The notes under the pieces are model-generated. The model saw nothing but the letters and a program-made list of their open reading frames with translations. It made no database searches and was not told the origin of the DNA. A stretch of 64,000 bases of DNA from Camellia lanceoleosa (Eukaryota; Streptophyta; Magnoliopsida; Ericales; Theaceae). Made by a program: the position numbers and the translations under genes. Of the stretch, positions 49,060 through 61,183 are shown one piece after another (position 1 is the stretch's first letter; every line of letters starts with the position of its first letter). The stretch is taken from NCBI GenBank assembly GCA_025200525.1, contig CM045760.1, positions 48,689,932 to 48,753,931 of the forward strand, given 5' to 3'.

Positions 49060-49570
49060 GCAGAGGTAAATCGTATAAAAGAAGTCATTTGGGAATGCAC
49101 AAGTTGTGTGTTGAAGAAGAGGAATCAAAGCGCCTGATGGAGGCCATCCATGGAGGAGAGTGCAGGGCCCACATGAATGGAGTGATGCTAGCCCAGAAGA
49201 TTCTCAGGTAAGGTTACTATTGGTCCATCATGGAGGAAAATTGTATTGGTTTTGTTCGGCAATGCCACAAATGCCAAATTCATGCCAATCGCATGAATAT
49301 CCCGCCGTCAAAACTGTACAATATGACTTCGCCATGGCCTTTCTCAATCTAGGGAATCGACATCATCGGTGCAGTCACACCCAAAGGATCAAATTGGCAT
49401 GAATATATCTTGGTGGCAATTGATTACTTTACAAAGTGGGTGGAAGCTCAATCCTTGAAAGCATCGCATGTGGCCAAGTTCATTAGAAACAACATCATTT
49501 GCCGGTACGGAGTCTCAATTGGACTACTACTTAGATCATCAAAGCTATCTGGTCGGGTGGAGCTGTTATT
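49060..49570 (+). pseudogene. Integrase, truncated (element B)
   Basis: The zinc-binding part reads HGGECRAHMNGVMLAQKILR, stop, GYYWSIMEENC, then FVRQCHKCQIHANR. The core begins GIDIIGAVTPKGSNWHEYIL and VAIDYFTKWVEA and breaks down after NNIICRYGVSIG. The segment expected to carry the second Asp and the Glu is not readable before the 3' UTR begins near 49640. Confidence 0.78.
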
Positions 49571-49639
49571 CTCATGGACTTAGATGGCTTGGAATTTTCA
49601 CAACCAATCAATATGGACAAATTGAAGAAATACTATCCC

Positions 49640-50607
49640 TGAGAGGCTCGCTAGGCCAAAAACCCAGAAGGGCGACCTAGGCAAAAATTAGAGCATGAAA
49701 AATTAGAAATAAAGAAAAACTAAGCTCACAAGGTTGAAAACCCTAAAGGGCGACTTTGGCAAAAGTTAGAGCGCAAAAGGAGAGAGTTAATACTCAAGTG
49801 AACTTGAACTGAATTATGTAAGGCTTGATTCTCATTTTCGGGATACGTAGGCAACTTCATCCTGAAGTTCGACCGCAATCACCTTCAACTCAACTGTCAT
49901 GTCCATGTGTTTGATCAGGTCATCTTTGTCCATCACCTGAGAGTTCAATTGTGATCTTCATTCTGGGAAGAAGAGTTGGTTACAAGGCAGAGCATTGGTG
50001 TTTAATCAAGGGGCAGTTTATGATCTTTTGATTTAGGGTTGTACATCTTGAGGACCGATTCTGTGTGTGTCAGGTGGTGATCCTTTTCGAAAATGGTTTT
50101 GGAAAGTTTTAATAAAAGTTGATTTTGTTCAAAATTTTACCTTTTACAACTTAGATCATTTTTGGACCAAAAGGAAAATTTTTAGTGCTCACAACTTTAA
50201 TTTCATTGATTTCAACATAAAGTTCTCCAACTCTTTGATACAAATCAAAATTGTTTTTATTACATCATAAAACTTGAAAAGAAAGGTCAAAGCAATAAAC
50301 TAGGGGCATAGGTGAGTCAGGTGCTCCTGCGTCCACTGCTCATGCTTGCGGAAGCTTCTGAAGCCGAAGTGGGCCCGATTTGTGCCTTATCCTCGAGCCA
50401 AGCCAAGCACTCGCCAAAAAGGGCACAACTGAAACTAGGGACAGGGGCCAGAAGTTCCCTCATCCTCTAAGCAGCAAGGTACCTAGCCAAGTGTGAACCA
50501 TGGATAGGGAATGAAATCGGGTACTCTACCTCCTCATCTGGGCAGGTCTAATAATGCTTGAACTGATGGTTGAACCGGAAAGGAAAGTAGAACACGCAGT
50601 GCGTAAG
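49640..50607 (+). other. Element B 3' UTR, part left of element 2
   Basis: It aligns with element A's 17670-18760, for example GGGATACGTAGGCAACTTCA and the AGTTCCCTCATCCTC landmark. It ends with GTAAG (50603-50607), the target duplication of element 2. No coding sequence is seen. Confidence 0.75.
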
Positions 50608-52981
50608 TGTCACGACCCAAACCCGGCCCTATGGGTTTAGCACCGTAACTGGCCAATAATCCGAGATTATCGGCCTGAGAACAAGAATACGCTTAAACAG
50701 TATGTGGCTGGCGGAAGCCAATACAGTAAGTAACTAGTGTCCATTGAGCTGTGAAAATCTGTATGCCAAAAACATTTTCCATGCATTCATACAGTACAGT
50801 CTATATACAGTCTATACAATCATATACAACATTCAGTACGGGGACCTAATCCCTCTCGAGATAAGAAGAAACAAAGAGATGCCTATACAAAGAGTACAAA
50901 CAGTAAGGAGACCGATGGGGGACACAAAAACACCCCAAGCCATAGCATGGCAACGCGGAACCTCGCAGTGAGGCACATAGGCTGGCTTGACAAAACTGGG
51001 GACCAATCCACGCTCCTAGCTCCGGTCTGGCTGCTGGGAACCTACATATATATATATAAACAGTGAGCTAATGCCCAGTGAATAACATAATGCGTAAAGA
51101 GGTTGTGAATGAATGTCCTTACGAATGAAATCACCATTAAAAAGATTTCATTTTCAAGATTTCATCAATCACCATATGTGGTACACCCATTAGCCTATAA
51201 ACAAGAGGGTCCAAAGGACCGTCTTAACAGACTCCAACAAGAATGATGGCCATCAATCAAGAACAAGATGGTTCCACAAGGAACCGACAAAGCTCAGAAT
51301 AAAGAAAGAAGTGCTAAGGATGCCACAATACAGTTCAGAATCTAGGACATACATTCATTCAGTAAATAATATTAGTTCAATAAACAATTCAGTTCAGTAT
51401 TCAAAAGATAACCATTTTGAACATATCTTTACACAATTGTTACTCACAGAGATTGGGCTAATAGCAGCTAGAGCGCGTCCCCGAGAGCCAACCTTAAACA
51501 ATTAACAAATAGAACACACACTAAGTTACACAGTCGGGAAGGATGATTATTAAATCCCTAAATTTCCTCGGTGTGGTTCTATGTCTAAATCCTCATTAAG
51601 ATGCCTTAAACTAGACCTAAGAATGCCTAGGATAGGATGAGGATGCAAAAATACAGTTGGAAGGCATTTTTCAAAAGTTGCTGAAAACAGGGGTCTCGCT
51701 CGAGCGAGTCTTCCTTCGCTCGAGCGAGGTTGCAAAATCAAAGGCTTCGCTCGAGCGAACAATCCTTCGCTCGAGCGGTCTGATGAAACAGTAAAAGTAC
51801 TGGATGCTCGATTTTTACGCTCGAGCCACCAATCCTTCGCTCGAGCGTGGCTCAGAGGAAACGTTGGTCGCTCGAGCGAGGAATCCTTCGCTCGAGCGAA
51901 GAAGCCAAATCTGGAATTTCCAGATTTGCCTTCCAAGCTCAAACCAAGCATTCTCAACTCAATTCTCGACCTCTTGGGCCCAAATTCTGGAAAATACATC
52001 CCAAAACAATGTATAACAAGTTTCAAAAGCCAATTTATGAATTCAAGCCCCAAAGGTGAGTTAATAAAATCCAAAATTCAAACCCATTTTCAAGAACAAT
52101 TTCAAAACATACAATGCATGAGTTTTTAACCAAATTCAAGGTTCAAATCTTGCTCTACTGAGCTCAATAGTTGGAAAACAAAATGAAAACATGGACTTTG
52201 ATAGAAACATGAGCATGCATGTACAATCCATCATGAATTCAACTTCAAAATTTATCAAAATAGCCATGCATGTATGAATGGAGTTCCAATTCAACACATA
52301 TGAGCAATTTCATGACTTAACTTCTCTATATCCATGATACATGCAAGATGGAACTCAAAGACAACAAGAAGAAGATGAGTTCACTTACCTAAGTCTCAAT
52401 TACAAGTCTTGCAAGCTCAATTTAGCAATCCACACTTCAATTCTCAAGCAATTCTTCAAGGTTTCAAGCCAAATCACAAGAATGAACTCAATTCTCTCCC
52501 TCTTCCTCACTTGGTCGGCTATAGGCTCTCAATGTGGCTGAGGATATGTTTTTGATTAAGTGTGTAATAGGCTCAAGTAATGAAAGTAGACAAAGCCCAC
52601 TCAATGGCATAATTGTAAATAAGGCCCCTCTATTAATTTGGCTCAAATCAATCTAGTTTAATCATTCCTAATCAATTTTCAAATAAATATATCATTAAAT
52701 CACAAATATTCTACTGATCCCAAAACTCTAAACGGTTCCTAATTCGGCCGCCGATAAGGCCTTCAATTAGCAGTTTAAACACATGAATTCAAACAGATAA
52801 TCAATCAATTAACAGATGCAATATGCAATTCAATGGATAAAGTTATTCAATTTCAGTTTCGATTTCAATCAGTCCATTCAGTACTTCAGTTAATCCAATT
52901 ATCAGTCATTATCAGTTCGGTTTAGCAGTAATCAGTACGTAATTCAGTGGTTAATCGGTAATCAATACGAGGGTTGTTACA
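50608..52981 (-). mobile_element. Element 2 3' LTR
   Basis: 2374 bp; on the plus strand TGTCACGACCCAAACCCGG to GAGGGTTGTTACA. It carries four pairs of CGCTCGAGCG palindromes at about 51690-51900. Confidence 0.92.
51690..51902. repeat. Paired CGCTCGAGCG palindromes in the element 2 3' LTR
   Basis: Eight copies, nearly all exact, lie in pairs such as CTCGAGCGAGTCTTCCTTCG followed by another CTCGAGCG. Members of a pair are usually separated by a short (C)AATCCTT- or TCTTCCTT-like spacer. The other LTR keeps six or seven (58248-58436). Confidence 0.9.
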
Positions 52982-53003
52982 GTCTCCTCTCCTTATAAGG
53001 AGT

Positions 53004-53885
53004 TTAGTCCTCTAAACTCGAGTTACCTTCAGTCTGGAAGAAAACAGGATTCAGCGGGAACAAATCAGGATATCTTTTTGCCATGTCATTTTCCCTTTCC
53101 CAAGTGGCATACACACCACCATGGTTCTGCCAGTCAACTTTCACCAACGGGATCTCTTTGTTTCTCAGTTTCTTGATCCGTCGGTTCACAATTTGTATAG
53201 GCCGTTCCTCATAAGTGTAGTCATCACTCAACACGATACGAGCAGGCTCAATCACGTGGAAGGGATCCCGGAGATAATCTCTTAACATAGATATGTGGAA
53301 GACGTTATGCATATGCTCTATTTCAGGAGGAAGTGCAACTTGATACGCCACCGGATTGATTTTCTCAATAATCTGATACGGTCCGACATATCTTGGCGCT
53401 AACTTGCCTTTGACTCCAAAACGAGTCTGGCCTTTCATTGGTGTCACTTTCACAAAAACGTGATCACCCACTTCATATTCTCGGTCTCGTCTTCTAATAT
53501 CTACATAACTCTTCTGTCTACTCTGTGCGGTTTTCAGTCTTTGTTATATCAGTTTTATCTTTTCAGTCGTTTCATAAACAATTTTCGCCCCAAAGAACGC
53601 CCATCTCCAACTTGCCCAAAGAAATTGGAGATCTACACTTTCTGCCATACAATGCCTCGAAAGGCGCCATTCCAATACTTGAATGGTAGCTGTTGTTGTA
53701 GGCGAATTCAGCCAACGGCAAATGACTTTCCCAGTTTCCCTGAAAATCAAGGACACACATTCTCAGTAGATCCTCTAAAGTCTGGATGGTCCTTTCTGAC
53801 TGTCCATCTATCTGAGGATGATAGGCACTACTCAAATTTCAATTCAGTAATGCAATCAGAGGGCTTTGCCGTAACCTCGATGTAA
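53004..53885 (-). pseudogene. Integrase core end and C-terminus with chromodomain-like tail (element 2)
   Basis: The frame 53835-53572 carries [20 protein letters not shown], with the catalytic Glu region, and [13 protein letters not shown]. After a frameshift near 53570, the frame 53471-53004 carries VALPPEIEHMHNVFHISMLR and the chromodomain-like VKVDWQNHGGVYATWERE, ending at 53004. The segment around 53885, where the second catalytic Asp is expected, is disrupted. Chromodomain-like ends direct chromovirus insertion to certain chromatin. Confidence 0.83.
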
Positions 53886-53895
53886 ACTTCAATCC

Positions 53896-55467
53896 TCACG
53901 AAACAATAGATACAGGCACTCCATGCAATCTCACAATTTCGTCAATATAGATAACAGCCAATTTGTCTGCATTATAAATTGTCTTGACAGGTAGGAAGTG
54001 TGCAGATTTAGTCAATCTATCAACAATAACCCAAATAGAGTCCATACATTTTCTGGAGCGAGGTAGTCCAACGATAAAATCCATCGTGATATGCTCCCAT
54101 TTCCACTCTGGTATGGGTAAGGGTTGCAGTAAGCCCGCGGGTCGTTGATGTTCAGCTTTGACTTGTTGGCAGTGAAGACATTTGGACACAAAGTCGGCAA
54201 TTTCCTTCTTCATTCCCAGCCACCAGAAATTCTGTTTCAAATCTTGGTACATTTTCGTATTCCCCGGGTGAATCGAAAACTTCGAACTGTGGCCTTCATG
54301 CAGAACTCTTCTTTTCAATTCAGTGTCATTTGGTACACACAGTCTATCTTGAAATTTCAGTACATTGTTGTCAAATTCGAACCCCGGTCTCGGTTTAGAA
54401 TCTCTTTCTTCAATAACCTTTTTCAAGAAATCATCCAGTTGTTGTTTTTCTTTAATTTCCTCAATCAATGCTGGTTGAGCAGTAATGACAGCTATTGTTC
54501 CACCTTGTTCTCTCAAAACAATTTCAATTTCAGACTTTTCCAAATCATGAAGCAATTCTTTCTGCCCGGTGAGCAAACAAGCTAAGTTGGCAATTGACTT
54601 TCGGCTCAATGCATCGGCAACAGTGTTAGCTTTTCTCGGATGGTACAAAATCTGTAGGTCATAATCTTTGATCAGTTCCAGCCATCTCCGCTGTCTCATA
54701 TTCAGTTCTTTCTGGGTGAAAACGTACTTCAGGCTCTTGTGGTCAGTATACACTTCACATGTTGCTCCATACAAATAGTGACGCCAAATTTTCAATGCAA
54801 ACACTATTGCAGCAAGTTCTAAGTCATGGGTTGGGTAGTTCTTTTCATGTGGTCTCAACTGTCGGGAAGCATAAGCAATAACTCTCCCATTCTGCATTAA
54901 AACACACCCCAAACCCTTATGAGAAGCATCACTAAATACAGTATAACCATCCGTACCTGAAGGTAGAGTCAGAACCGGTGCAGTCACAAGTCGGGTTTTC
55001 AATTCTTGAAATGCTGATTCCCTCTGGTCAGTCCAGTCAAATGATATCCCCTTCTGTGTCAACTGAGTCAGTGGTAAGGCAATTTTGGAGAAGTCTTTGA
55101 CAAACCTTCTATAATATCCAGCCAAACCCAAAAAGCTTCGGACTTCAGTCACATTTGTTGGTCTAGGCCAGTTCACTACAGCTTCAATTTTCTGCGGATC
55201 AACAGAAATTCCATCTTTGCTAACAACATGCCCCAAAAACATCACATGATCAAGCCAAAATTCACATTTAGACAATTTAGCATACAATTTCTGTTCTCTT
55301 AAGGTTTGCAAGGCAAGTCTCAGATGGTGTTCATGTTCTTCTCTAGTCTTAGAATAAATCAGTATGTCATCAATAAATACCACAATGAAATCATCAAGGT
55401 ATGGTTTAAAAATTCTGTTCATGAGGTCCATAAATGCAAAGGGGGCATTCAGAATCTCGAACGGCAT
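53896..55467 (-). pseudogene. pol: Pol: reverse transcriptase end, RNase H and integrase start (element 2)
   Basis: A 523-residue open frame with the catalytic [10 protein letters not shown] (about residues 32-41), the thumb [19 protein letters not shown], and RNase H from about residue 180 ([38 protein letters not shown]). The integrase zinc finger follows from about residue 400 (H and H, then [12 protein letters not shown]), then the core start [16 protein letters not shown]. It ends at a stop just after HGVPVSIVS, where the second catalytic Asp should follow. The N-terminal half of the polymerase lies upstream in other frames, so the full enzyme cannot be made. Confidence 0.9.
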
Positions 55468-56039
55468 AACTAAAAATTCATAATGGCCATACCTCGTTCT
55501 AAAAGCGCTTTATCAATGTCTTCCTTTGACTTTCATTGATGATACCCCGATCTAAGATCAATCTTGAAAACACTTGTGCACCTCAGAATCGTCAAATAAA
55601 TCATCAATACTGTAATGGATATTTATTCTTCTGATTACCTTGTTCGGGCCATGTAATCAATACACGCCTCGTGAGCCATCTTTCTTCTCCACAAACAAAT
55701 CAGGTGCACCCCATGGTGAAGTACTGGGCCTGATGAACTTCTTGTCTAATAATTCTTGCAATTGCACTTTCAATTCCTTGATTCGATTGGGGCCATTCTC
55801 AGAAGGAGCTTTAGATAGCGGTACCTGCAGGAATCACATCCACAAGAAATTCAATTTCTGTCAATCAAATCCTCGCAAATCATCCGAAATACATCCGGGA
55901 ATTCTCGACTATAGGAATACAATTCACATCGCTTTTAACACTATCATCAATAGGCACAACGGCACGAACACGATATCCTTTACACCCCTTTCTAATCACC
56001 TAACAAATTTTCACAGAAGAAATCGATATGAAGGAGGTA
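55468..56039 (-). pseudogene. Frameshifted N-terminal reverse transcriptase (element 2)
   Basis: Pieces such as [20 protein letters not shown] are readable near 55720, and [11 protein letters not shown] precedes the long frame. Several small indels and stops separate them. This is the main lesion between an intact gag and a long pol frame. Confidence 0.75.
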
Positions 56040-57497
56040 CTACTCCACTCCCATTAAACACAAATTCGTGCAAACCCTGGGACGGAAAACTACTTGTTTC
56101 GTTACACAGTCTGTAGTGGCATGATATTTTTGTAACCAATCCATCCCCAATATTACATCAAAGTGATCAATATTCAATGGCAGTAAATCAATAAATAGAT
56201 GCATATCCCCAACAATAATCTCACAGGCAGGATACATATATGCACATGTCATGGATCCCCCAACAGGTGACGATACAGCTAGCAGATAGTTCATGGGTTC
56301 TAAGGGTCTATTCAATTTACGCGAAAAAGCATGCGATACATACGAATGTGTAGACCCCGAATCAATTAACACATATGCATTTTGAGCACAGATAGAGAGG
56401 ATACCTGACACAACAGTCTCAGTGTTTTGCACGTCTCCCGGTACTAGGGCGAACACTCGGCCCTGCCTCATAGGCTCTTTCCCGGTAGCTTTGGGGTTCG
56501 GTTTTGGTGTTGCAGCTGATACTACTGCGCTTGGTGCAGCTTTACTACTGGCTTGCGAGGCAGAGGGACAGTCTTTAATTTTGTGGCCCACCTTGCCACA
56601 CCTGAAACAAGCTCCAGAAATTTGATAGCAAACCCCTTTGTGCTTATTGCCACATACGGAGCAAGGTGGAGTAAACCCACTCCCTTGGCTGGGGCTAGTC
56701 GCCGACCCCGTATTCTGTTTCTTGGTTGCTGGGTTATGCTTGCCTTTCTTGAATTTGAAACCCTGCCTTTTACCTTGCCACTCAGTTGTTGGTGTTTCAG
56801 ATTGTTTCACGGCTGCAATATTCGACTCGGCCATCAATGCCCGGTTGAGAACACCCACATAAGTTGGTAACTTCAAGACACTTATTCTGTCCAGTATAGC
56901 AGCACTACGGCCTCCTTCAAACCTTCTGGCCTTCTTATATTCGGTGTCCACCATATGTGGTGCATATCTAGCAAGTTCGGTGAATTTCTTCTCATACTCG
57001 GCAACAGACGTTTTGCCCTGTCTCAGTTGTTCAAACTCCGTTACTTTTCTGTCCCTGATGCACTGGGGAAAATACTTTTCAAAGAAGGACTCCTTAAACT
57101 GAGCCCAAGTCACAATAGTATTCGCATCGCGAGTCAACATCCACCACCTTCTTGCTTCCTCCTGAAGGGTGAAGGTTGCTAACAGTACTTTATTGGCTTC
57201 GGAGCACGGAAACATTTCAAACAACTTCTCAGTCTCAAGAACCCAAGCTTCAGCCTTTAACGGTTCAAGGCCTCCCTGAAAGGATGGTAGTTTCAGTTTG
57301 CTGAACTTCTGGGTGAGAGCAATTATGTCCCCATCATTCAGATTTGCATTTAGTTCCGGCTGTACCGGAGGAGGAGGAGGTGGGGGCTGTTGGTGCGGTT
57401 GTTGTTCAAGTCTAGCAGTTAACAATTCCATCATTCTTTCCATTCTGGCCATTCTTGCCTCAGTAGAGGAGGATTCAGTTTCATTTGCATTATCCAT
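56040..57497 (-). CDS. gag: Gag with zinc knuckle and aspartic protease (element 2)
   Basis: Likely start at MDNANETESSSTEARM (57497); the same frame is open 63 bases further upstream. About 485 residues: a glutamine/proline-rich segment near residues 32-46, the retrotransposon gag core (EARRWWMLTRDANTIV), and the zinc knuckle CFRCGKVGHKIKDC (CX2CX4HX4C). The protease active site is VLIDSGSTHSYVS with FDVILGMDWLQKYHA further on. There is no internal stop. It could still be translated, giving a capsid-like protein with protease, but the pol part is broken. Element 1's gag is the decayed relative. Confidence 0.88.
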   Translation of the reverse strand: MDNANETESSSTEARMARMERMMELLTARLEQQPHQQPPPPPPPVQPELNANLNDGDIIALTQKFSKLKLPSFQGGLEPLKAEAWVLETEKLFEMFPCSEANKVLLATFTLQEEARRWWMLTRDANTIVTWAQFKESFFEKYFPQCIRDRKVTEFEQLRQGKTSVAEYEKKFTELARYAPHMVDTEYKKARRFEGGRSAAILDRISVLKLPTYVGVLNRALMAESNIAAVKQSETPTTEWQGKRQGFKFKKGKHNPATKKQNTGSATSPSQGSGFTPPCSVCGNKHKGVCYQISGACFRCGKVGHKIKDCPSASQASSKAAPSAVVSAATPKPNPKATGKEPMRQGRVFALVPGDVQNTETVVSGILSICAQNAYVLIDSGSTHSYVSHAFSRKLNRPLEPMNYLLAVSSPVGGSMTCAYMYPACEIIVGDMHLFIDLLPLNIDHFDVILGMDWLQKYHATTDCVTKQVVFRPRVCTNLCLMGVE

Positions 57498-57687
57498 TTC
57501 ACTATAAGCAGTTATAACAGTTATCATTATAGGTAATTGTACAATTACACAGTTTAACATTCTAACATAACTTCAGTCAATCATAAGCACACACTTTTCA
57601 AGTTCATGAGATGCCCTAATTGCTTTCCTAGGACACCCTATAGCTCATTTGGACATGTGTGTGCGGTATAACTCGTGGTTAAGTATC

Positions 57688-57699
57688 GCTCTGATACCA
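57688..57699 (-). other. Element 2 primer binding site (initiator tRNA-Met)
   Basis: The minus strand reads TGGTATCAGAGC, three bases from the LTR end. Confidence 0.92.
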
Positions 57700-57702
57700 C
57701 TC

Positions 57703-59515
57703 TGTCACGACCCAAACCCGGCCCTATGGGTTTAGCATCAGAATCGCCAAGAATCCGAGATTACAAGGCCCTGAACAAGAATACTGATTAAACAGAGTAC
57801 AGGGCTTGGCCAAGCCAATACAGTAAGTAACTAGTGTCCATTGAGCTGTGAAAATCTGTATGCCAAAAACATTTTTCATGCATTCATACAGTACAGTCTA
57901 TATACAGTCTATACAATCATATACAACATTCAGTACGGGGACCTAATCCCTCGATAACAGTACAGTAAAACAGTAGACAGTCTATACAGTAGTACAAACA
58001 GTAAGGAGACCGATGGGGGACACAAAAACACCCCAAGCCATAGCATGGCAACGCGGAACCTCGCAGTGAGGCACATAGGCTGGCTTGACAAAACTGGGGA
58101 CCAATCCACGCTCCTAGCTCCGGTCTGGCTGCTGGGAACCTACATATATATATAAACAGTGAGCTAATGCCCAGTGAATAACATAATGCGTAAAGAGTTT
58201 GTGAATGAATGTCCTTACAGTAATGAAATCAGTTCATTAAACAGGGGTCTCGCTCGAGCGAGCCTTCCTTCGCTCGAGCGAGGTTGCAAAATCAAAGGCT
58301 TCGCTCGAGCGGTCTGATGAAACAGTAAAAGTACTGGATGCTCGACTTTTACGCTCAAGCCACCAATCCTTCGCTCGAGCGTGGCTCAGAGGAAACGTTG
58401 GTCGCTCAAGCGAGGAATCCTTCGCTCTAGCGAAGAAGCCAAATCTGGAATTTCCAGATTTGCCTTCCAAGCTCAAACCAAGCATTCTCAACTCAATTCT
58501 CGACCTCTTGGGCCCAAATTCTAGAAAATACATCCCAAAACAATGTATAACAAGTTTCAAAAGCCAATTTATGAATTCAAGCCCCAAAGGTGAGTCAATA
58601 AAATCCAAAATTCAAACCCATTTTCAAGAACAATTTCAAAACATACAATGCATGAGTTTTTAACCAAATTCAAGGTTCAAATCTTGCTCTAATGAGCTCA
58701 ATAGTTGGAAAACAAAATGAAAACATGGACTTTGATAGAAACATGAGCATGCATGTACAATCCATCATGAATTCAACTTCAAAATTTATCAAAATAGCCA
58801 TGCATGTATGAATGGAGTTCCAATTCAACACATATGAGCAATTTCATGACTTAACTTCTCTATATCCATGATACATGCAAGGTGGAACTCAAAGACAACA
58901 AGAAGAAGATGAGTTCACTTACCTAAGTCTCAAGTACAAGTCTTGCAAGCTCAATTTAGCAATCCACACTTCAATTCTCAAGCAATTCTTCAAGGTTTCA
59001 AGCCAAATCACAAGAATGAACTCAATTCTCTCCCTCTTCCTCACTTGGTCGGCTATAGGCTCTCAATGTGGCTGAGGATATGTTTTTGATTAAGTGTGTA
59101 ATAGGCTCAAGTAATGAAAGTAGACAAAGCCCACTCAATGGCGTAATTGTAAATAAGGCCCCTCTATTAATTTGGCTCAAATCAATCTAGTTTAATCATT
59201 CCTAATCAATTTTCAGATAAATATACCATTAAATCACAAATATTCTACTGATCCCAAAACTCTAAACGGTTCCTAATTCGGCCGCCGATAAGGCCTTCAA
59301 TTAGCAGTTTAAACACATGAATTCAAACAGATAATCAATCAATTAACAGATGCAATATGCAATTCAATGGATAAAGTTATTCAATTTCAGTTTCGATTTC
59401 AATCAGTCCATTCAGTACTTCAGTTAATCCAATTATCAGTCATTATCAGTTCGGTTTAGCAGTAATCAATACGTAATTCAGTGGTTAATCGGTAATCAGT
59501 ACGAGGGTTGTTACA
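57703..59515 (-). mobile_element. Element 2 5' LTR with internal deletion
   Basis: 1813 bp, against 2374 bp for the partner LTR. About 550 bp corresponding to 51148-51692 of the other LTR are missing at about 58238, and one palindrome unit is missing near 58305. Otherwise collinear. Confidence 0.9.
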
Positions 59516-61183
59516 GTAAGGCCAATCAATTGCATGCCAGGTTACTGAGCCATGCTGTAACTTATCTCGATCAGATTAAGCCAAGGGCAATGCCGAGCTA
59601 TGTCAGCAGCAGACCGACTGCACATCCAGTTGCACCACCATCCCTTGTTGGGGAAATCCACTAGCCGGTGGCGGCAGAAATAACCTTGAGCTAATTACTC
59701 AAGGTAAGAGTCCACTAACTTCAGCTTATCCATAAGCCATACCTGGGAGGGGATGAAAAATAAGAGAGATTAAAGAATAGAGAGATGTATGTTGAGAGAA
59801 AAATAAGAAAAGGGCTTTGAAATAAAAATAGAGCATGAGTGCCAAGTGATGTGAGAAACACATATGAAAAATGGTGGGAAATAATACCTAAAGAAGTAGT
59901 GGACTCCACGCAATCCTGGTCGTCTCTCGCCCGATGAAAGGCATCTAAGCCCATCATGGTCTTGGCTAGTGCCAAACCAATACAACTCTTTCCTTCTTTT
60001 AGACCTTAGGCCACTTCGATCAATAGAATGTTAGATCTGCCAAAACTAGGGGCAAGAAGGAAATGAGCAAGCATACATGAGTAGAGAGCATGCTGTCGAA
60101 AACCTCACCAGAAAAGGTCGCCTTTGTCACTAATGTTAGAAAATCGATGAATTAAGCTGGGTATGTCTAGCTCTCTATTGTGGACTAGATCCCGAGCCTT
60201 GTGCAGAGTGAGCCCACACATCCATTCCAAAGCTTGGGCATGGCCAAAATGGGGCTAAGGCATGATTTTCTCATCGTGCCGGGATTCCATTAGTATATGA
60301 AATTCTTCAAGTGTCGGGCACATTTCTTGTGCTCCGAAGAGAAAGACATGTGCAATTGAGTCCCAGCATCAGGCTGCGACATGGAGGAACGGAAAACAAA
60401 GTGGAGTACGGCTCAACGAAAAAAATGCATTGATGCCGAAACCCGAAAAATTTTCCTTTTCTGTGCCGTCTAAAGTAGTTATCCAATCAGTGAGCTTCTC
60501 TGCAAAGAATATGTCCATTTGTGGAAGAAATTACAGCTGAAATGAGGTTCTGGATATGAAATCACGAAGCAAAACCTTTGTAGAAGATAAAGCTGTGAGT
60601 GGAAGCCAGCTGTCAACAATCTGGAGGTTACTCATACTGGTGGCTGGCAGACCACTAATGCTGGCCAGCAGGCTACTTTGGTGGCCGATAGGCTACCTCC
60701 CCTGGCTGACAACCTCCATCCTCGGCGAGTTCTCCTTTTTAGCTGCTGCTCACTACGTGTCAAGGCAATGTTGGCAGCATGTGTTTTGTCTCGATCTTTA
60801 AGTTGTTTAAGGTCTTGTTTTGAGTCTTTTGGTTTTAGCAAGGTTGTTTATTTGCATTCCAGTTGTTTTTGCTTTGTTTATCGAGTTGTATTTTGTATTT
60901 TGGTTGTTGCTCTGCTTCTTACTCGATTAAGAACATTGTTTCAATCAAGCGCTCTCTTGGAAAATTCAATTCCATTTCCATTTCATGCAAATATGGTGCT
61001 CGTGATGCAAAAATGACAATATATTTCATAAAAACTGTGAGGTCTTATTCCGATCATGGTTTTTACAAAAGAGGTGTACAAGTTTCAAAAGCAAATAAAA
61101 CATATCTGAAGCTATACATGTGCTAATGCTACTAAACAAAAAGAAACTAAGAAAAAAGTACAAAAACATCAGCGCCGGTTATC
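59516..61183 (+). other. Element B 3' UTR, part right of element 2
   Basis: It starts with the duplicated GTAAG and continues the 3' UTR. It aligns with element A to about 19130, then with looser landmarks. Near 60641-60712 it has TGGCTGGCAGACCAC, TGGCCAGCAGGCTAC and TGGCCGATAGGCTAC, the same repeat family as in B's LTR. No coding frame is supported. Confidence 0.65.

Larger units (their letters stand above)
50608..59515 (-). mobile_element. Element 2: young Tekay/Del-type chromovirus
   Basis: It has a perfect target duplication GTAAG (50603-50607 and 59516-59520). The minus-strand order is 5' LTR 57703-59515, primer site 57688-57699, gag-protease 57497-56040, pol 55467-53004 and 3' LTR 50608-52981. 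LTR bodies look almost identical apart from a deletion of about 550 bp in the 5' LTR, which points to recent insertion. The gag frame is intact, while the gag-pol junction and the integrase core are broken. Confidence 0.92.

Noticed and set aside
53460..57507. Plus-strand frames of 70-160 residues across element 2
   Set aside because: They are shadows of the minus-strand gag and pol frames.
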